DNA of 64,000 bases from Siphonodentalium dalli (taxonomy: Eukaryota; Mollusca; Scaphopoda; Gadilida; Siphonodentaliidae), in assembly GCA_032622095.1 (NCBI GenBank), contig CP136062.1, forward strand, positions 226,438,578 to 226,502,577, in the 5' to 3' direction. This document shows, one piece after another, positions 12,023 to 21,859 of this stretch. How positions within the stretch are numbered: position 1 is the first letter of the stretch; each line of letters opens with the position of its first letter. The notes beneath the pieces were generated by a model that saw only the letters and a program-made list of their open reading frames with translations, was not told the origin of the DNA and did not search any database. Both the position numbers and the translations under genes were made by a program.

Positions 12023-12422
12023 TTAACCCTTTACCCAACAAACCGGCCAAAACCGGCCAAATAAAGCTTCAACATCCTAAAATATCTTCGGTCTGTCTCA
12101 ATAGAACCATACAAATATGGATATCATTGGAACCGGCTCCTTGACCACATTGTGATAGTTACAGTTATGCCCTGTGCCAATGCATTCTCTTATATATGCG
12201 AGTCGACCATAGGTCGCCTCGCATATATAAGAGAATGCATTGGCCTAAAAAAAATCTTTTTTTAACACTTTTTACCATTTTTTCTTACATTCTTTAACAA
12301 TTTTATAATTTTTAATGTGTTAAGCCAATGCATTCTCTTATATATGCGAGGCGACCTATGGTCGACTCGCATATATAAGAGAATGCATTGGCACAGGGCA
12401 ATTCTGTTGGGTAAAGGGTTAA
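12023..12422 (+). mobile_element. TTAA MITE, alpha type, complete 400 bp
   Basis: TTAA-CCCTTTACCCAACA ... TGTTGGGTAAAGGG-TTAA. A GC-rich direct repeat CCGGCCAAAACCGGCC lies near the left end. Two hairpins (12172-12245 and 12325-12397) are reverse complements of each other. It sits inside a segment whose other copies (13629-13632, 14909-14912) show the empty TTAA. Confidence 0.95.
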
Positions 12423-12628
12423 AGGGGTTTGTCGAGTAATCAAACTGAAGGTTGGCCATAAATCTACACAATGTCAGAAGAAATATTAACAGTGTGTCAT
12501 TCACAGGAGACAAGACTGATATGATGTCTGATTGGAAATTTAGGAAAAATTAAAGACGCACTTATTATTATAGGAAATATAGGAAAGTAGAAATTTAAGA
12601 CGGATTTAACGTCATGGAAGACAATAAA

Positions 12629-13111
12629 CAGGTCTGGCAATTCCTAATTATAGCTATAATAGCCACATGAATGTGAATCTGGTTGAAGAGAGATAACTCA
12701 ATCCAACAAACAATCGTTGAAATATATAATAACCTGATTTGATTATTCTTAGTAAGTTAATATAGTTTGCCATTTTCATGTATAATTAACAAAATAGTCC
12801 ACATGGTTACTTTTTCCTGACAAGTGTTCCTAAATACAAGAAAAGTAGATCATATATGGATGGATGCGAGTCCCATATCACATAGCATAACAGATATTCC
12901 GCAAGCTGGTGCAACAGAAATGACACCAGCAGTGCATGGTTTCATAAGTTGCTACAAAATATTACCCCTCAACCTTAGTTTTGCAACAGCTCGCGGTAAT
13001 GCTTACGAGCCATACCAATTGGTAAAATATTGTTTTACGACAGTCAAATGTAGCTACAATAGCTACATATATAATAGCTATAGTAGCTATAATTGGGAAT
13101 TGCCAGACCTG
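12629..13111. mobile_element. 483-bp TIR element (family J), 5-bp target duplication
   Basis: Inverted ends CAGGTCTGGCAATTCC / GGAATTGCCAGACCTG continue into AATTATAGCTA. They are flanked by ATAAA at 12624-12628 and 13112-13116. The related segment copy at 13787-13800 reads AGACAATAAAAGTTT without the insert, which supports these borders. A 107-codon frame runs out of the element and is not protein-like. Superfamily uncertain. Confidence 0.8.
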
Positions 13112-13259
13112 ATAAAAGTTCATACTAAAAATAACACGAAACGTTAAAAGGAGATCCTGTGTAATTAAATATGATTTATTATTATCAATGTAATTTGTAG
13201 ATGTGTTCTGTGTACCTATCCTCCTGCTACGGACTGTTTTTATTTAAATAAAATTTAAT

Positions 13260-13523
13260 TTAACCCTTTCATGACGAGAGCTGCGCAGGTGCTGCATTAA
13301 ATATCCTGTGCCATGCAATTCATTCTCTTATATATGTGAGTCTCCCATAGGGAGGCTCGCATATATAAGAGAATGTACTGGCTTACAAGGTCAGGCAAAA
13401 TATTGTTAGGCCAACGTATTCTCTTAAATATATGTGGGGCTCCATATGGAAGACTCGCATGTATAAGAAAATTGGCACAGGGTTTTCGCAAATTTCAGGA
13501 AGCTCCCATCATGAAAGGGTTAA
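13260..13523 (+). mobile_element. TTAA MITE, gamma type, complete 264 bp
   Basis: TTAACCCTTTCATGACGAG at left, CATCATGAAAGGGTTAA at right. The two hairpins have inner stems CTCCC/GGGAG and CTCCATATGGAAG. It occupies the same site in the tandem segment as the copies at 14556 and about 15229, so it predates the duplication. Confidence 0.92.
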
Positions 13524-13974
13524 AGGGGTTTGTTGAGTAATGAAACTGAAGGTTGGCCGATCTCCTTTTATTGTCAGTGGATATTAGACATTGGACCTGA
13601 TTGATGTTACGGAACACGGGCTCGATATTTAAAGGGTTTGTAGAGCAATGAAATTGAAGGTTGGCCATAAATCTGCACGTTGTCAGAAGAAATATTAACA
13701 GCATGTCATTCACAGGAGACAAGGCGAACATGATGTCTGATTGGAAATATAGGAAAGTAGAAAATTAAAGACGGATTTATCGTCATGGAAGACAATAAAA
13801 GTTTGTAATAACTAGAGGTGTGACTGTCCCAATGGGAATAAGGATACCCCCACGTCCCCCCCCCCAGTGTTTTAAAAATACTAAGATGTTTCACATGTCA
13901 GTATACATTTAGTTAAAATAATAAAATAACAGTTGCCATTGCAGGTGCACAACCCTAACCATAATCTTAAACCT

Positions 13975-14420
13975 ATTGACCGAAAAATGTAGGAATGAAA
14001 GCTCGGACAAAATTATGCATGTTGCGAAAATGTTCTAAAGTCGGACAGATATCATATTCGCAGATGCACAGGTTCCCATGGTACTAAATATCAGTGCCAA
14101 GATTCAAAAACATTGACCTATTAATGTCGGAATAAAAGCTTGGACAAAATTATGCATGTTGCAAAAAAAATTCTAAGTCGAAAAAGGGGGGATAACTCGA
14201 CCAAAAAAAGTCTGACAGACGTCATAATCGCAGGTGCATAGGTTCCCATGGTGGTTGATGTCTGTGCCAAGTTTCACGAAGATTGATAAAAAAACGACTG
14301 AGAAAAACTCCTGAGAAAAACTCCGGACAAATTTGTGTCCACGGACAGATGGACGGACGGCTCAACGGACGGACGAGCTGATTCCAGTATACCCCCCCCC
14401 CTAACTTCATAGCGGGGGGT
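13975..14420 (+). repeat. Family K-type repeat with (GGACGGAC) tail and poly-C
   Basis: Two modules with GGAATGAAAGCTCGGACAAA (13991) and GGAATAAAAGCTTGGACAAA (14128), then GACGGACGGCTCAACGGACGG and a C run. Inserted in the second tandem segment copy. Confidence 0.7.
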
Positions 14421-14555
14421 ATAAAAATGACACGAAATGTTAAAACGGGATCCTGGGTAATTAAATATGATCTATTATTATCATTGTAATTTGTAAATGT
14501 ATTTTAAGGTCCAATCCTCCTGCTACGGCCTGTTTTTTTCAAAATAAAATTTAAT

Positions 14556-14803
14556 TTAACCCTTTCATGATAAGAGCTGCGTGGGTGCAGCGTTAAAGAT
14601 CCTGTGCCAATGCATTCTCTTATATATGCCAGTCTCCCATAGGGAGGCTTGCATATATAAGAGAATGTACAAGGTCAGGCAAAATATTGTTAGGCCAATG
14701 TATTCTCTTATATATGTGGGGCTCCATTTGGAAGACTCGCATATATAAGAAAAAAACAGGGTTTTCGCAAAATTTCAGGAAGCTCCCATCATGAAAGGGT
14801 TAC
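14556..14803 (+). mobile_element. TTAA MITE, gamma type
   Basis: TTAACCCTTTCATGATAAG ... CATGAAAGGGTTAC; the right duplication is mutated by one base. The hairpin arms have lost sequence relative to the copy at 13260. Positional equivalent of that copy in the second tandem segment. Confidence 0.9.
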
Positions 14804-14839
14804 AGGGTGTTTGTTGAGTAATGAAATTGAAGGTTGGCT

Positions 14840-15374
14840 GATCTCCTTTTATTGTCGGTGGATATTAGACATTGGACCTGATTGATGTTACGGAACACGG
14901 GCTCGATATTAAAAGGGTTTGTAGAGCAATGAAATTGAAGGTTGGCCATAAATCTACACATTGTCAGAAGAAATATTAACAGCGTGTCGTTCACAGGAGA
15001 CAAGGCGGACATGATGTCTGATTGGAAATATAGGAAAGTAGAAAATTAAAGACGGATTTATTGTCATGGAACCAATAAATATTCAGAATAAAAATGACAC
15101 TGAACGTTAAAATTGGATTCTGGTTATTAAATATGATCTATTATTATCAATGTAATTTGCTGATGTATTCTAAGTTCCATCCTGTTATATACCTTTATGA
15201 AGTTATGGTCTGTTTTTCTTATATCAAATATATGGGAGCTGGGCAGGTGAAGCATTAAAGATCCTGTGCCAGTGCATTCTCTTATATATGGGAATCTCCC
15301 ATAGGGAGCCTCATATATAAAAGAAAATACACTGACTTACAAGTTCAAGGTCAATATTGTCAGGCCAATGTATA
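14840..15374 (+). repeat. Tandem segment, copy 3 (few insertions)
   Basis: The landmarks run on with neither alpha, J nor K insertions. It ends in the degraded gamma element. An incomplete earlier copy lies at 11363-11430, cut by a family B element. Confidence 0.8.
15229..15374 (+). mobile_element. TTAA MITE, gamma type, degraded
   Basis: GGGAGCTGGGCAGGTG, the first hairpin and the linker CAATATTGTCAGGCCAATG are recognisable. Neither TTAA end survives. It occupies the same place in the third tandem segment. Confidence 0.7.
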
Positions 15375-16138
15375 GACAAATTATTTTATACACCAAGACC
15401 TAACTACCATAATCCTAAAGTCACTAGGTAAACTTATGATCTGAACGTTTCCCCAAAAGTGTCGAAAAGCGATGGTCTGTTGTTTAAACACTCCATCACC
15501 AGGTACATAACTGACGACGATTCCAGTGAAATTTAGCATTTTACTTCAGACTTACACCTAAACTTACATTCTACAACTGCTTACTCATGTACATAACTAT
15601 AAATTTCAAAATTAACCCTTTCGAAAACTCGCGGCCTATGCTTACGTTCCTAATTTCTAAAATTGTAACACCTAACTATGTACCACGCTCCCATCTTTTA
15701 CTGAAACTACCGGTATGGGACAATCATGAAACTAAAGAATATTTTAATACTCCACGTATAACTAGTTCATTTATGATAGTGCGTGATTCTATGATACTGG
15801 TACGCATACTCTGTCATAGGTATACCTATATTTTCCAAATTTCAAAACACCAGGCATACCTCTATTATGCTCTTGTTTTTAATTTTACTGACTATGGAAT
15901 TGTCCAAGTGGCGCTTCGGAATGTGTACCTAGATAATGATCACCTCTGTCCATGTTACCGAAGACAGGTTTACCCTTGTATTCTGTGGTGTTCCCAGCCC
16001 CCCCCCCCCCCCCCCCGGATCTCTATATTTTACAACAATATTGTCAGGCCAATGTATAGACAAACTATTATATACACCAAGACCTAGCTACGATAATCCT
16101 AAAGTCACTAGTTGAACTTATGATCTGAACGTTTCCCC
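15352..16138 (+). repeat. 104-bp direct repeats enclosing 580 bp
   Basis: CAATATTGTCAGGCCAATG ... CTGAACGTTTCCCC is found at 15352-15455 and 16035-16138. The left part of the repeat is gamma MITE linker joined to other sequence, and both copies share that join. The enclosed DNA has a 166-codon frame (15587-16087) that runs through a poly-C tract and into the second repeat, so it is not convincing as a gene. Confidence 0.8.
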
Positions 16139-16146
16139 CAAGGAAA

Positions 16147-17215
16147 GGCCCTGCTAATATGACCAGGAATTATTAGAGAATATTCATGAATTAATCCAGA
16201 TTATTATGGAATAATATTCCAAGAATATTCTAGAATGGTTTATGGCACCAAGAATAAACTGGAATAAAAGTTGAATAGAATAAACATGAACTTTGTAGAA
16301 TATTTTAACTTTGTTGCACAATATAGTCAAAGTCCCAAATTCCTGTTTATTTGTACTTATTCTAGTATCATACTTGGCTGAAACTTAAAATATTCCAGTT
16401 TATTCAATGTTATTCTTCTCTAATTTATTGTAAAGTCACAACATTCTTGTTTATTCATGTTTATTCATGTTTATTCTTGTTTATTCTTGTTTATTCATAT
16501 TTATTCTTGTTTATTCTTGTTTATTCATGTTTATTCATGTTTATTCTTGTTTATTCATGTTTATTCATGTTTATTCATGTTTATTCATGTTTATTCATGT
16601 TTATTCATGTTTATTCATGTTTATTCATATTTATTCATGTTTATTCATGTTTATTCTTGTTTATTCATGTTTATTCATGTTTATTCATGTTTATTCATGT
16701 TTATTCATATTTATTCATGTTTATTCATGTTTATTCTAGATAAAGAATTGGTAAAATTTACTGATTTTACATTGTTTTCTCACAATTCCTGTTTATTCAT
16801 GTTTATTCCTGTTTATTCATGTTTATTCTTGTTTATTCATGTTTATTCTTGTTTATTCATATTTATTCATGTTTATTCATGTTTATTCATATTTATTCAT
16901 GTTTATTCATGTTTATTCATGTTTATTCATGTTTATTCATGTTTATTCTTGTTTATTCATGTTTATTCATGTTTATTCTTGTTTATTCATGTTTATTCTT
17001 GTTTATTCATGTTTATTCATATTTATTCATGTTTATTCATGTTTATTCATGTTTATTCATATTTATTCATGTTTATTCATGTTTATTCATGTTTATTCTA
17101 GATAAAGAATTAGTAAAATTTACTGATTTTACATTGTTTTCTCACAATTCCTGTTTATTCATGTTTATTCATGTTTAGTACCAGGAATACATTTTAGACT
17201 GGAATAACAAACTTA
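16147..17215 (+). mobile_element. Family D repeat, copy with a large 10-bp array
   Basis: Starts CCCTGCTAATATGACCAGG and continues with GAATATTCTAGAATGG. Two arrays of TTTATTCATG units (16446-16737 and 16794-17098) are separated and followed by the same 57-bp spacer with GATAAAGAATT and TTTTCTCACAATTCC. Ends near GTACCAGGAATAC. Confidence 0.85.
16446..17178 (+). repeat. (TTTATTCATG)n minisatellite, about 60 units
   Basis: Strict 10-bp units with variation almost confined to the last four bases (CATG, CTTG, CATA, CCTG). Every frame on the + strand reads as repeated FIHVYSCL-type peptide, which is a repeat artefact. Confidence 0.95.
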
Positions 17216-17674
17216 ATATTTTTTCACTGTGTTCTGCTGCGTTCCGATAATTTGAACATATATCCAGGAAAAGCCATTATTCATGTCAAACATTCTAAAA
17301 CATATTTATTGTGAAATATTTTTAATACTGGTTGTATTAGTTGTTGAAAATCGACTATAATCAAGATGGTTATTCATGTCATTTTAGAAACACCAGCGCA
17401 GGCATTGTTATATTTAAAAAAAATATATTTGTTCTTGAATGTTTCATACACACACTTGTATTTTCTCAAATCACTTGGATTAGCCAAACACCGCGAAAAT
17501 GACAACTTTAGAAAAAATAATTGTACTTTTTCGTAACGGCATCAGTTTGCCCTACCTGCATCATAGCAATTCAGCAGGACCACCATCATCATAGCATATT
17601 AGCAACCACTTGACCAGGGGTGATAACTGATGGAAGATTCCACTTAGTAAAGAAAGGGGTTAATTAGCTGTATC
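17216..17674. other. No feature recognised
   Basis: A+T-rich unique sequence. Confidence 0.4.
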
Positions 17675-18125
17675 CAAGTCTGAGAATAGGTGCCTGTTAT
17701 TTAGAGAATGAGGTCCCCAGAGGGTGAATTTAGTGACGGTATCGCGCATAGCGAGCTAGCTTCACCAAATTCACCCTCTGGGGACCTCAATCTACATTGC
17801 CTCATCTGCTGTGGGAGACTTAGACTCAGATTGAAGTTCCTAAATGGTTAATATTGTGATGTACACCCATTGGGAACCTCAATTATGCAATGTGTCGTCT
17901 GCCAATTTGGGGATCTATAGAAACTAAGCTAAAAACAAAATTGAATCAATGTGAAGAATTTTCTATAGAAATTTGATAATAAAGAGATAACTTTCCAAAG
18001 AAGATGATGCCTAAGCAGATTGAGGTCCCCAGAGGGTGAATTTAGTGATGCTAGCTCACTCACTATGCGTGATACCATCACTAAATTCTCCCTCTGGGGA
18101 CTTCATGCTGCAAATGACAGACACC
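17675..18125. mobile_element. Family B element, second subtype
   Basis: Two hairpins (17706-17790, 18016-18110) around a middle with CCCATTGGGAACCTC and TGTCGTCTGCCAATTTGG. Ends are mutated. Confidence 0.82.
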
Positions 18126-18498
18126 TTATATTATCATTCCTGGCAGTGTCACATTCTACAATCAATTTCAAAAATAGAAATATCCCTCATAATAATTATA
18201 CCCAGCCACACTCCAAACCACAATAAAATAACTGAGATCAATTCAACATGAAAACCCTCTTCATCATCAACTTCAATTTTCCAATTTCATATGCCAATCA
18301 ATACGCAATGTAAATTTTCATACTTGGTGTTCGATATTATTGCGATATTATTGCGATATTATTGTATCTCTCGTCCCGCTGCTCTCTGAATATAATTATG
18401 ATGAACTGTCTGAGTGTTCTTCATGCGGCGGTGAACATGGATTATGCATTATGTGTCCAGACATCCTGTTGAAACTCACACCCAATAAACAATAAACC

Positions 18499-18605
18499 AA
18501 AACGGCCTCATGTTCATGGGTACAAGTTCACTAAACGGCATCATGTTCATGGGTACAAGTTCACTAAACGGCCTCATATTCATGGGTACAAGTTCACTAA
18601 ATCTA
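18499..18605 (+). repeat. 38-bp tandem repeat, three copies
   Basis: CATGGGTACAAGTTCACTAA occurs three times at a 38-bp step. A diverged form (CTCATGCTCATGGGTTG) is at 19308. Confidence 0.88.
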
Positions 18606-18893
18606 TGGGAAAAGGACTCTTTTAATTACTTTGGAAGTAGGTCAAAAAATTTATAAAAATACTGAATTAATTTTAACTTACTCTAAATATATAAAAGAGT
18701 AGGTCTGTCTGTTCAGGTCTGTTTGCAGTTTTTATTCCAGACCCCTGGACTGATTGCAACCAAATTTGGTGTTAGTTTTTCATAGCGCACAAATGGGCAA
18801 AAGAGGCCATATGCCCCCCTTTGTGCAGGGGGCACAGGCCCCTACAACGCTGAATAAAGGCTCCCGAAGGGACCCTGTTTCAGCTGGTGTACA
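18606..18893. other. Dispersed repeat tail, no gene
   Basis: CTGTCTGTTCAGGTCTG followed by GCAACCAAATTTGGTG, a style seen in family K-like mollusc repeats. Confidence 0.4.
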
Positions 18894-19293
18894 TTAACCC
18901 TTTACCCAACAGAAGGGCCCTGTGCCAATGCATTCTCTTATATATGCGAGTCGACCATAGGTCGCCTCGCATATATAAGAGAATGCATTGGCTTAACACA
19001 TTAAAAATTATAAAATTGTTAAAGAATGTAAGAAAAAATGGTAAAAAGTGTTTAAAAAAGATTGTTTTTAGGCCAATGCATTCTCTTATATATGCGAGGC
19101 GGTCTATGGTCGACTCGCATATATAAGAGAATGCATTGGCACAGGGCATAACTGTAACTATCACAATGTGGTCAAGGAGCCGGTTCCAATGATATCCATA
19201 TTTGTATGGTTCTATTGAGACAGACCGAAGATATTTTAGGCTGTTGAAGCTTTATTTGGCCGGTTTTGGCCGGTTTGTTGGGTAAAGGGTTAA
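18894..19293 (-). mobile_element. TTAA MITE, alpha type, complete 400 bp
   Basis: TTAA-CCCTTTACCCAACA ... TGTTGGGTAAAGGG-TTAA. It has the same length as the 12023 copy but opposite orientation (the CCGGCC arm is at the right). One hairpin carries an uncompensated change (GCGGTCTATGGTCGAC). Confidence 0.95.
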
Positions 19294-19524
19294 ACTAAAA
19301 CAGCCTCATGCTCATGGGTTGAACCCAGCTAAATATATGTGAAAAGGATTATTTTCGCTAATTTGGAAATATAGTCATAAGAAGTGGGAGCTAGTATCCA
19401 TCTTTACTACCCACAACCATTCTTCTCTTTACAATTTCCATCACTGCCGCTGTCACGTCTCACGTCTTTACCAAAAACAGTTCAATGAAATGATCAATGA
19501 AGACAACAGAATGTTCCCCTGAGC

Positions 19525-19949
19525 AAAAGCCTCCAAATAGTGTGTCTGTCATTTACAGAATGAGGTCCCCAGAGGGTGAATTTAGTGATTCTACCCCGCA
19601 CAGTGGGCTAGCATCACTAAATTCACCCCCAGGAGACCTCATTCTGCTTAGGACTCATCTTCTGAGAAGTATCTATAGTCTCAAATTAACATTGTTTTTT
19701 AGTTCATTTTCTGTATCCCCTAATTTGCAGAAGATAAAATGCAAAATCAACATGACTAATGGGTAAACATCACCCGACTCCAACTGGGGAACTCCAATCT
19801 GAACCTAGGTCTCCCATAGCAGCTAGTTGTGGCCTCAGCAGAATGAGGGTGAATTTAGTGATGCTAACCCACTGTGCTGGATAGCGTAACTAAATTCACC
19901 CTCTGGGGACCTCATTCTGCAAACGACAGAATCACTATCTCAAGGCTTG
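19525..19949. mobile_element. Family B element
   Basis: AAAGCCTCCAAATAGTG ... ATCTCAAGGCTTG; the right hairpin has a small deletion (GAATGAGGGTGAATT). Confidence 0.85.
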
Positions 19950-20162
19950 TAAGAGCAAACGGAACCTCAAAGGGTTTTGAAATCAATCGGCCATCTGTCG
20001 AGTTCTATTTTTTTTTAATGTATTGGAACTCACCGTCTTTTGAACTCCTATCAGAATAATATCTTCAATACCTTAAAGGGATCAGAGCCGATGACAGGTC
20101 GGATAAATCAATTTCAAAAACCTTCGACGATTCTCAAGATATCTGGTAATTAACCCAGGGAC

Positions 20163-20540
20163 CAAGCCTGAGTTTAGTGTGCCTTTCATTTGCAGGATGA
20201 TGTCCCCAGAGGATAAATTCAGTGATGCCATCCAGCATAACAGGCTAGCATCACCAAATTCACCCTCTGGGGACCTCATTCCTATGGGAGACATAGACTC
20301 AAATTGAAGTTCTCAAATGGTGAATATTGTAATGTTACCCATTGGGAACCTCGATTTTGCAATGTGTCGTCTGCCAATTTGGGGAATACAGAGAAATTAA
20401 ACTAGTAAAGAAATAGAATCTATATGAAGAAGTTTCTATAGATGAGGCCTAATAAGTAGAATGAGGTCCCCAGAAGGTGAATTTGGTGATGCTAGCTCAC
20501 TGTGCGGGATAGCATCACTAAATTCGCACTTAAAAGTATA
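20163..20540. mobile_element. Family B element, right end lost
   Basis: CAAGCCTGAGTTTAGTG, hairpin at 20190-20282, second-subtype middle, then a second hairpin that stops after ACTAAATTCGC. Confidence 0.8.
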
Positions 20541-21148
20541 TCACCCTGATGTCCGATTGCACTCAAATTTTGACCATATCCTGTGGCACATCTTAGAAAA
20601 TGACATGCACAAATTTCAGGCCAATCGGTGCAAGATGACCTGAGATATAACGCGTTTCCCAAAGGTTATCAAGGCAATGTTTTTACTGATATAACGCGTG
20701 CAAAACGATATGACAAATGTGGTTTCAGTGGCATCCATGCTAAATTCCGGACAAACTCTGTGCACCATTTTCCGGCTTTCTTTATATATTATAAGCAGAG
20801 CTGCGGCGACGATATTTTCTTGCAATCATGTTTGTCATCCGCCTTTTTTATTACCTCAAGACGACTTAATTGGGCATAAATTATCAATACAGAGAGTTCC
20901 TTATAAGCTTAGAAGATATGCAGGAAAATTGGTGCACATATGTTCATATGACCAGGGAAATATCAAGGGATAGGCACCTTTGACCTCCGATGACTTCTTA
21001 AATTGGGGTGGGGGGGGGCTAATAAATTGCATGATCAATAAACAGCGTTTATCATCAGCTCAGAAGATATGTGGGAAAAGTGGTACACATATATAGGTAA
21101 CATGACACGGGGAATGTCACTGGATAGGTGCCGCTGACCTCAAATTAC
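20541..21148. other. Old dispersed repeat, no gene
   Basis: Modules around AAGATATGCAGGAAAATTGG (20910) and AAGATATGTGGGAAAAGTGG (21064) are related. Overlapping frames of 60-90 codons on both strands give no recognisable protein. Confidence 0.4.
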
Positions 21149-21269
21149 TTAACCCTTTGAGTGCCAGGTCCGATTTTTGTATCGACCCATATACCCTGTG
21201 CCAATGCATTCTCTTATATATGTGAGTCGACCATAGGTCGCCTCGCATATATAAGAGAATGCATTGGCC

Positions 21270-21308
<39 letters not shown>

Positions 21309-21396
21309 TTTTAATAATTTATTCTTATATTCTTTAACAGACTTATTTTGTAGGTTTAGGGCCGATGAGATCGGCCCCTGGCACTCAAAGGGTTAA
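21149..21396 (+). mobile_element. TTAA MITE, beta type, short form 248 bp
   Basis: TTAACCCTTTGAGTGCCAGG ... CCTGGCACTCAAAGGGTTAA. It has only one of the two hairpins, followed by a long T run. Near the right end is a small palindrome GGCCGATGAGATCGGCC. Confidence 0.93.
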
Positions 21397-21601
21397 AGGG
21401 GCACTAATAATTAGCAATAGAGCCCGTTTTTATCAGCTGAATAGATAGATGGTTACTTTATCCGGAGATTGTCATGCAATAGGCACTGTTTACCTCAGAT
21501 GACTAAAAATTATTTTAAATTACTTGAAGGGGACTTATTGTCCTGCATGTCGTGTTTGTCACCCGTCATTTTTGACAGGCAGCCCCCTAGTGGATATAGA
21601 G

Positions 21602-21720
21602 GATCTCCAACGAGTTATGTTGGGATATAAGGTTTTATGAAAAGAGTTTAATAAATTTGAATCAAATTTATCAAAACAGTTTCATAAAATCTTATATCCC
21701 AACATAACGAGTTGAAGATC
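21602..21720. repeat. Foldback repeat (family G), 50-bp arms
   Basis: CGAGTTATGTTGGGATATAA pairs with TTATATCCCAACATAACGAG around GAATC. The arms are imperfect only in the middle. Confidence 0.88.
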
Positions 21721-21859
21721 TTGTATATCACATGATAAAAACTAGAGCTTTGTGCCTTTTTAACAAATTAAAATCTCTAAAAGAAGCTGAGATGCTTCAC
21801 AACCGTATACGACAGTATGGCGCGCTCTGCCCTGCAACGAAACATATAGTCCCCCCATT

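Larger units (their letters stand above)
11948..13559 (+). repeat. Tandem segment, copy 1 (with alpha TTAA element and family J)
   Basis: Core landmarks: CTCGGTGGATATTAGG, ATTGATGTTACGGAACACGG, GAAGGTTGGCCATAAATC, CACAGGAGACAAGAC, GTCATGGAAGACAATAAA and CCTCCTGCTACGG. It carries the 12023-12422 and 12629-13111 insertions and the shared gamma element at its end. Confidence 0.85.
13560..14839 (+). repeat. Tandem segment, copy 2 (with family K insertion)
   Basis: Same landmarks in the same order (GTTACGGAACACGGGCTCG at 13607, GACAATAAAAG at 13790, CCTCCTGCTACGG at 14515). It lacks the alpha and J insertions but holds about 600 bp at 13805-14415 containing a K repeat. Confidence 0.85.

Noticed and set aside
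12824-13147. 107-codon frame
   Set aside because: Begins inside family J and crosses its terminus and target duplication; not a transposase.
15587-16087. 166-codon frame
   Set aside because: Runs through a poly-C tract and into a direct repeat, with no recognisable domain. Most likely chance.
16447-17178. Five overlapping open frames of 88-214 codons
   Set aside because: All are translations of the (TTTATTCATG)n repeat in different frames.
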